This document shows positions 20,638-22,101 of a stretch of DNA of 22,101 nt, piece after piece. How positions within the stretch are numbered: the stretch's first letter is position 1; the number at the start of each line of letters is the position of its first letter. This stretch comes from an uncultured Oscillibacter sp. GTDB lineage: Bacteria; Bacillota; Clostridia; Oscillospirales; Oscillospiraceae. The DNA is taken from positions 1 to 22,101 of the forward strand of contig NZ_CAJULS010000023.1 in assembly GCF_910587525.1 (NCBI RefSeq), in the 5' to 3' direction. The position numbers and the translations under genes are program-made. Below the pieces are notes generated by a model. It worked only from the letters and a program-made list of their open reading frames with translations, was not told where the DNA came from and did not search any database.

Positions 20638-20853
20638 TCACTGAAACAGGATTGCCAGGACGATGCTGAGGAGGCTCAGGGCCAGAAAACTCCCTGCCGC
20701 CCCCAGAGCCACCTGGGCCTTCTTCCGGTATCGCACCTGTTCCTCCGGATTCAGTTTCCTATTGTTAATGAGAATGCGGCTGTACTTGGAAAACCGCCAC
20801 ATCATGAAGATGCTGGCCAAAAAACACCAGCCAATCAAATCAGAAAAGCGCAC
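20638..20853 (-). CDS. 71-aa two-helix membrane protein between ruvA and ruvB
   Basis: I do not recognise this protein. Starting at GTG 20853 it has two membrane helices, about residues 3-20 (SDLIGWCFLASIFMMW) and 46-70 (VALGAAGSFLALSLLSIVLAI), joined by a strongly basic and polar loop (RFSKYSRILINNRKLNPEEQVRYRKK). The GTG is chosen because GGGAGGAGG lies 7 nt upstream; an in-frame ATG at 20892 has no ribosome site. It sits 43 nt after ruvA and 28 nt before ruvB on the same strand, so it is almost certainly co-transcribed with them. Its topology suggests both termini face the same side. A link to recombination is not implied by the sequence itself. Confidence 0.75.
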   Translation of the reverse strand: MRFSDLIGWCFLASIFMMWRFSKYSRILINNRKLNPEEQVRYRKKAQVALGAAGSFLALSLLSIVLAILFQ

Positions 20854-20896
20854 AGACCGGCCTCCTCCCTGATGCAGTCTTAAAACGTTCATCAAT

Positions 20897-21505
20897 CTAT
20901 CCCCGCACCATCTTTTTCAGGCTCTGGCGGATGATCTCCTCCAGGGGAAGATTCTCCACATCCACGCCTTTCAAAGCGGCGGAGACCTCCTGGCTGGAGT
21001 AGCCCAGCACCGCCAGGGCCTGGGCCGCCTCTGTGGCCTTACTGGCAAACATCGCCGGGGCGGAAGTGCCCTTTCCGCCAGAAAAATCCAGAACGGACGA
21101 AACATCCTTCGACATTTTGTCTTTTAATTCCAATATAATGCGCTGTGCCAGCTTTTTCCCAACGCCAGGAGCCGCCGTCAGGGTCTTTTCATCCCCAGTG
21201 ACGATAGCCATGGACAGGGTCTCTGGTGTCCCCGCGGACAGAATCGCCAAAGCTGCTTTGGGCCCCACACCAGAGACGCCAATCAGCAGCTTGAAGCTGT
21301 TGAGCTCGTTTTGGGTGGCGAAGCCATAGAGGTCGAAGAGATCCTCTCCCACATTCAAATAGGTATAGACCCTCCCCCGCTGGCCCTTTTTCAGGGCAGA
21401 GAGGGTGTTGTTAGTGGTCTTACAGGCGTAACCCACACCGCCGCAGTCGATAACCGCAAGATATGGCAGCAGCTCCGCCACAATACCGTCAAGATAGTAA
21501 AACAT
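20897..21505 (-). CDS. ruvA: Holliday junction branch migration protein RuvA
   Basis: RuvA binds four-way junctions and loads RuvB. The 202-aa protein has an N-terminal OB fold (FYYLDGIVAELLPYLAVIDC and DLYGFATQNEL), two helix-hairpin-helix motifs (LLIGVSGVGPKAALAILS and LTAAPGVGKKLAQRIILELK), a flexible linker (about 135-155) and a C-terminal RuvB-binding domain (EAAQALAVLGYSSQEV). The ATG at 21505 has GAGGAGG 5 nt upstream, which overlaps the last codons and stop of ruvC. Confidence 0.98.
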   Translation of the reverse strand: MFYYLDGIVAELLPYLAVIDCGGVGYACKTTNNTLSALKKGQRGRVYTYLNVGEDLFDLYGFATQNELNSFKLLIGVSGVGPKAALAILSAGTPETLSMAIVTGDEKTLTAAPGVGKKLAQRIILELKDKMSKDVSSVLDFSGGKGTSAPAMFASKATEAAQALAVLGYSSQEVSAALKGVDVENLPLEEIIRQSLKKMVRG

Positions 21506-21515
21506 CAGGGCCTCC

Positions 21516-22025
21516 TCAAATGGTTTCTCTCACGGCCCCACCCTGCGGAAGTCGTGAAGTAAAACTCCTTGCGTGACACAGGGCCAGAGCCAGTGCATCC
21601 GCCGCATCATCGGGGCGGGGGATGGCTTTCAGTTTCAAGAGCCGCTTCGTCATATCCATCACCTGGCGCTTTTCCGCCTTGCCGTAACCAGTCACCGCCA
21701 GCTTTACTTGGGAGGGGGTGTACTCGTAGAGGGGGATACCGCACTTCTCCGCGGCGCAGAGGATAACCCCCCGTCCGTGAGCCACGGCGATGCCGGTGGT
21801 GATATTGGTATTGAAGAACAGCTCCTCAATGGAGATCACATCCGGTTTCAGCTGACCGACCAGCTCCTCCATGTCGCAGCTGATCTGGTAGAGGCGGCGG
21901 CTGAGGGGCAGCCCCGCCGGGGTGGTAATGGCGCCGTAGGTCACCATCTGAACTTGTGCCCGCTCCGCCTCCACCAGACCAAAGCCGATGGTGGCAAAGC
22001 CGGGGTCGATGCCTAAGATGCGCAT
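21516..22025 (-). CDS. ruvC: Holliday junction resolvase RuvC
   Basis: RuvC is the metal-dependent endonuclease that cuts Holliday junctions symmetrically. The 169-aa protein shows the four acidic active-site positions: Asp7 in ILGIDPG, Glu in ISIEELFFNTN, and the paired Asp residues in PRPDDAADALALALCH. The RuvC-typical VAHGRGVIL and YTPSQVKLAVTGYGKAEKRQV are present. The ATG at 22025 has an AAAGGGG-type ribosome site upstream and a promoter 30-60 nt before it. It is the first gene of ruvC-ruvA-(71 aa)-ruvB-(27 aa). Confidence 0.98.
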   Translation of the reverse strand: MRILGIDPGFATIGFGLVEAERAQVQMVTYGAITTPAGLPLSRRLYQISCDMEELVGQLKPDVISIEELFFNTNITTGIAVAHGRGVILCAAEKCGIPLYEYTPSQVKLAVTGYGKAEKRQVMDMTKRLLKLKAIPRPDDAADALALALCHARSFTSRLPQGGAVRETI

Positions 22026-22056
22026 AGCCCGCCCCTTTCAAATTGCATACCTAATT

Positions 22057-22085
22057 AGTATAACAAACTTTAATGGAAAGCGCAA
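22057..22085 (-). promoter_or_regulatory. Promoter of the ruv operon
   Basis: On the minus strand TTGCGC (22085-22080), a 17-nt spacer and TATACT (22062-22057) with a TGT extension fit a sigma-A promoter. The -35 abuts the adapter-derived end, so its last bases should be treated with care. Confidence 0.6.
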
Positions 22086-22101
22086 AGATCGGAAGAGCAC
22101 A
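22086..22101. other. Illumina adapter remnant at the contig end
   Basis: The last 16 bases, AGATCGGAAGAGCACA, are identical to the start of the standard Illumina TruSeq read-through adapter. They are most likely assembly contamination and not part of the genome. Confidence 0.92.

Noticed and set aside
19767..20669. 300-codon plus-strand frame opposite ruvB
   Set aside because: It is a shadow of ruvB, with no ribosome site and low-complexity composition.
1..22101. CRISPR array, prophage, transposon or defence island
   Set aside because: I saw no regularly spaced direct repeats, no transposase, no phage structural genes and no restriction or toxin-antitoxin genes. The only recombinase is Xer-like.

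Overview
The window looks like a whole draft contig from an anaerobic, endospore-forming Clostridia member with moderately high GC. An Oscillospiraceae relative (Flavonifractor, Lawsonibacter or Oscillibacter type) is my inference from gene content and protein style, not a database result. Sporulation genes are scattered through it (sigH, yunB, cwlD, cotJ), with strong GGAGG ribosome sites and A/T-rich sigma-A-type promoters. The last 16 bases (22086-22101) match the start of the Illumina TruSeq adapter, so genuine sequence probably ends near 22085.

Left part, 1-5400: the 3' part of a class II fructose-bisphosphate aldolase gene, a stand-alone amidase-domain protein, and an exported SLH-GH18 cell-surface hydrolase with a palindromic promoter and structured leader, all on the plus strand. 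These face a minus-strand XerC/D-type tyrosine recombinase with an unusual leader, a tRNA-Arg(CCT) whose CCA end lies inside a 21-bp perfect palindrome, and a small membrane-anchored protein of unknown function.

Middle part, 5400-13115: a small Cys-rich plus-strand ORF runs antisense into the end of radA. The minus-strand pair cwlD-radA has a 4-nt overlap. A plus-strand spore-coat operon encodes a CotJA-CotJB fusion followed by CotJC. A minus-strand operon murD-yunB-ligA combines peptidoglycan synthesis, sporulation and DNA ligation.

Right part, 13200-22101: an alpha/beta hydrolase with an odd start codon lies just upstream of the RNase P RNA gene (plus). The minus-strand units are a membrane-anchored XRE regulator, DUF1858-trmK-nif3-yebC, sigH-zinc ribbon, and ruvC-ruvA-(71-aa membrane protein)-ruvB-(27-aa membrane peptide).

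Most of the window is ordinary housekeeping and sporulation chromosome. I found no CRISPR array, prophage, transposon or defence island. The points most worth a second look are local: a near-identical operator-like palindrome (AACAAAA-N6-TTTTGTT) upstream of both xer and the XRE regulator, the CotJA-CotJB fusion, an apparent leaderless sigH, an apparent AUA start, two small membrane proteins in the ruv operon, the tRNA palindrome, and the adapter remnant.
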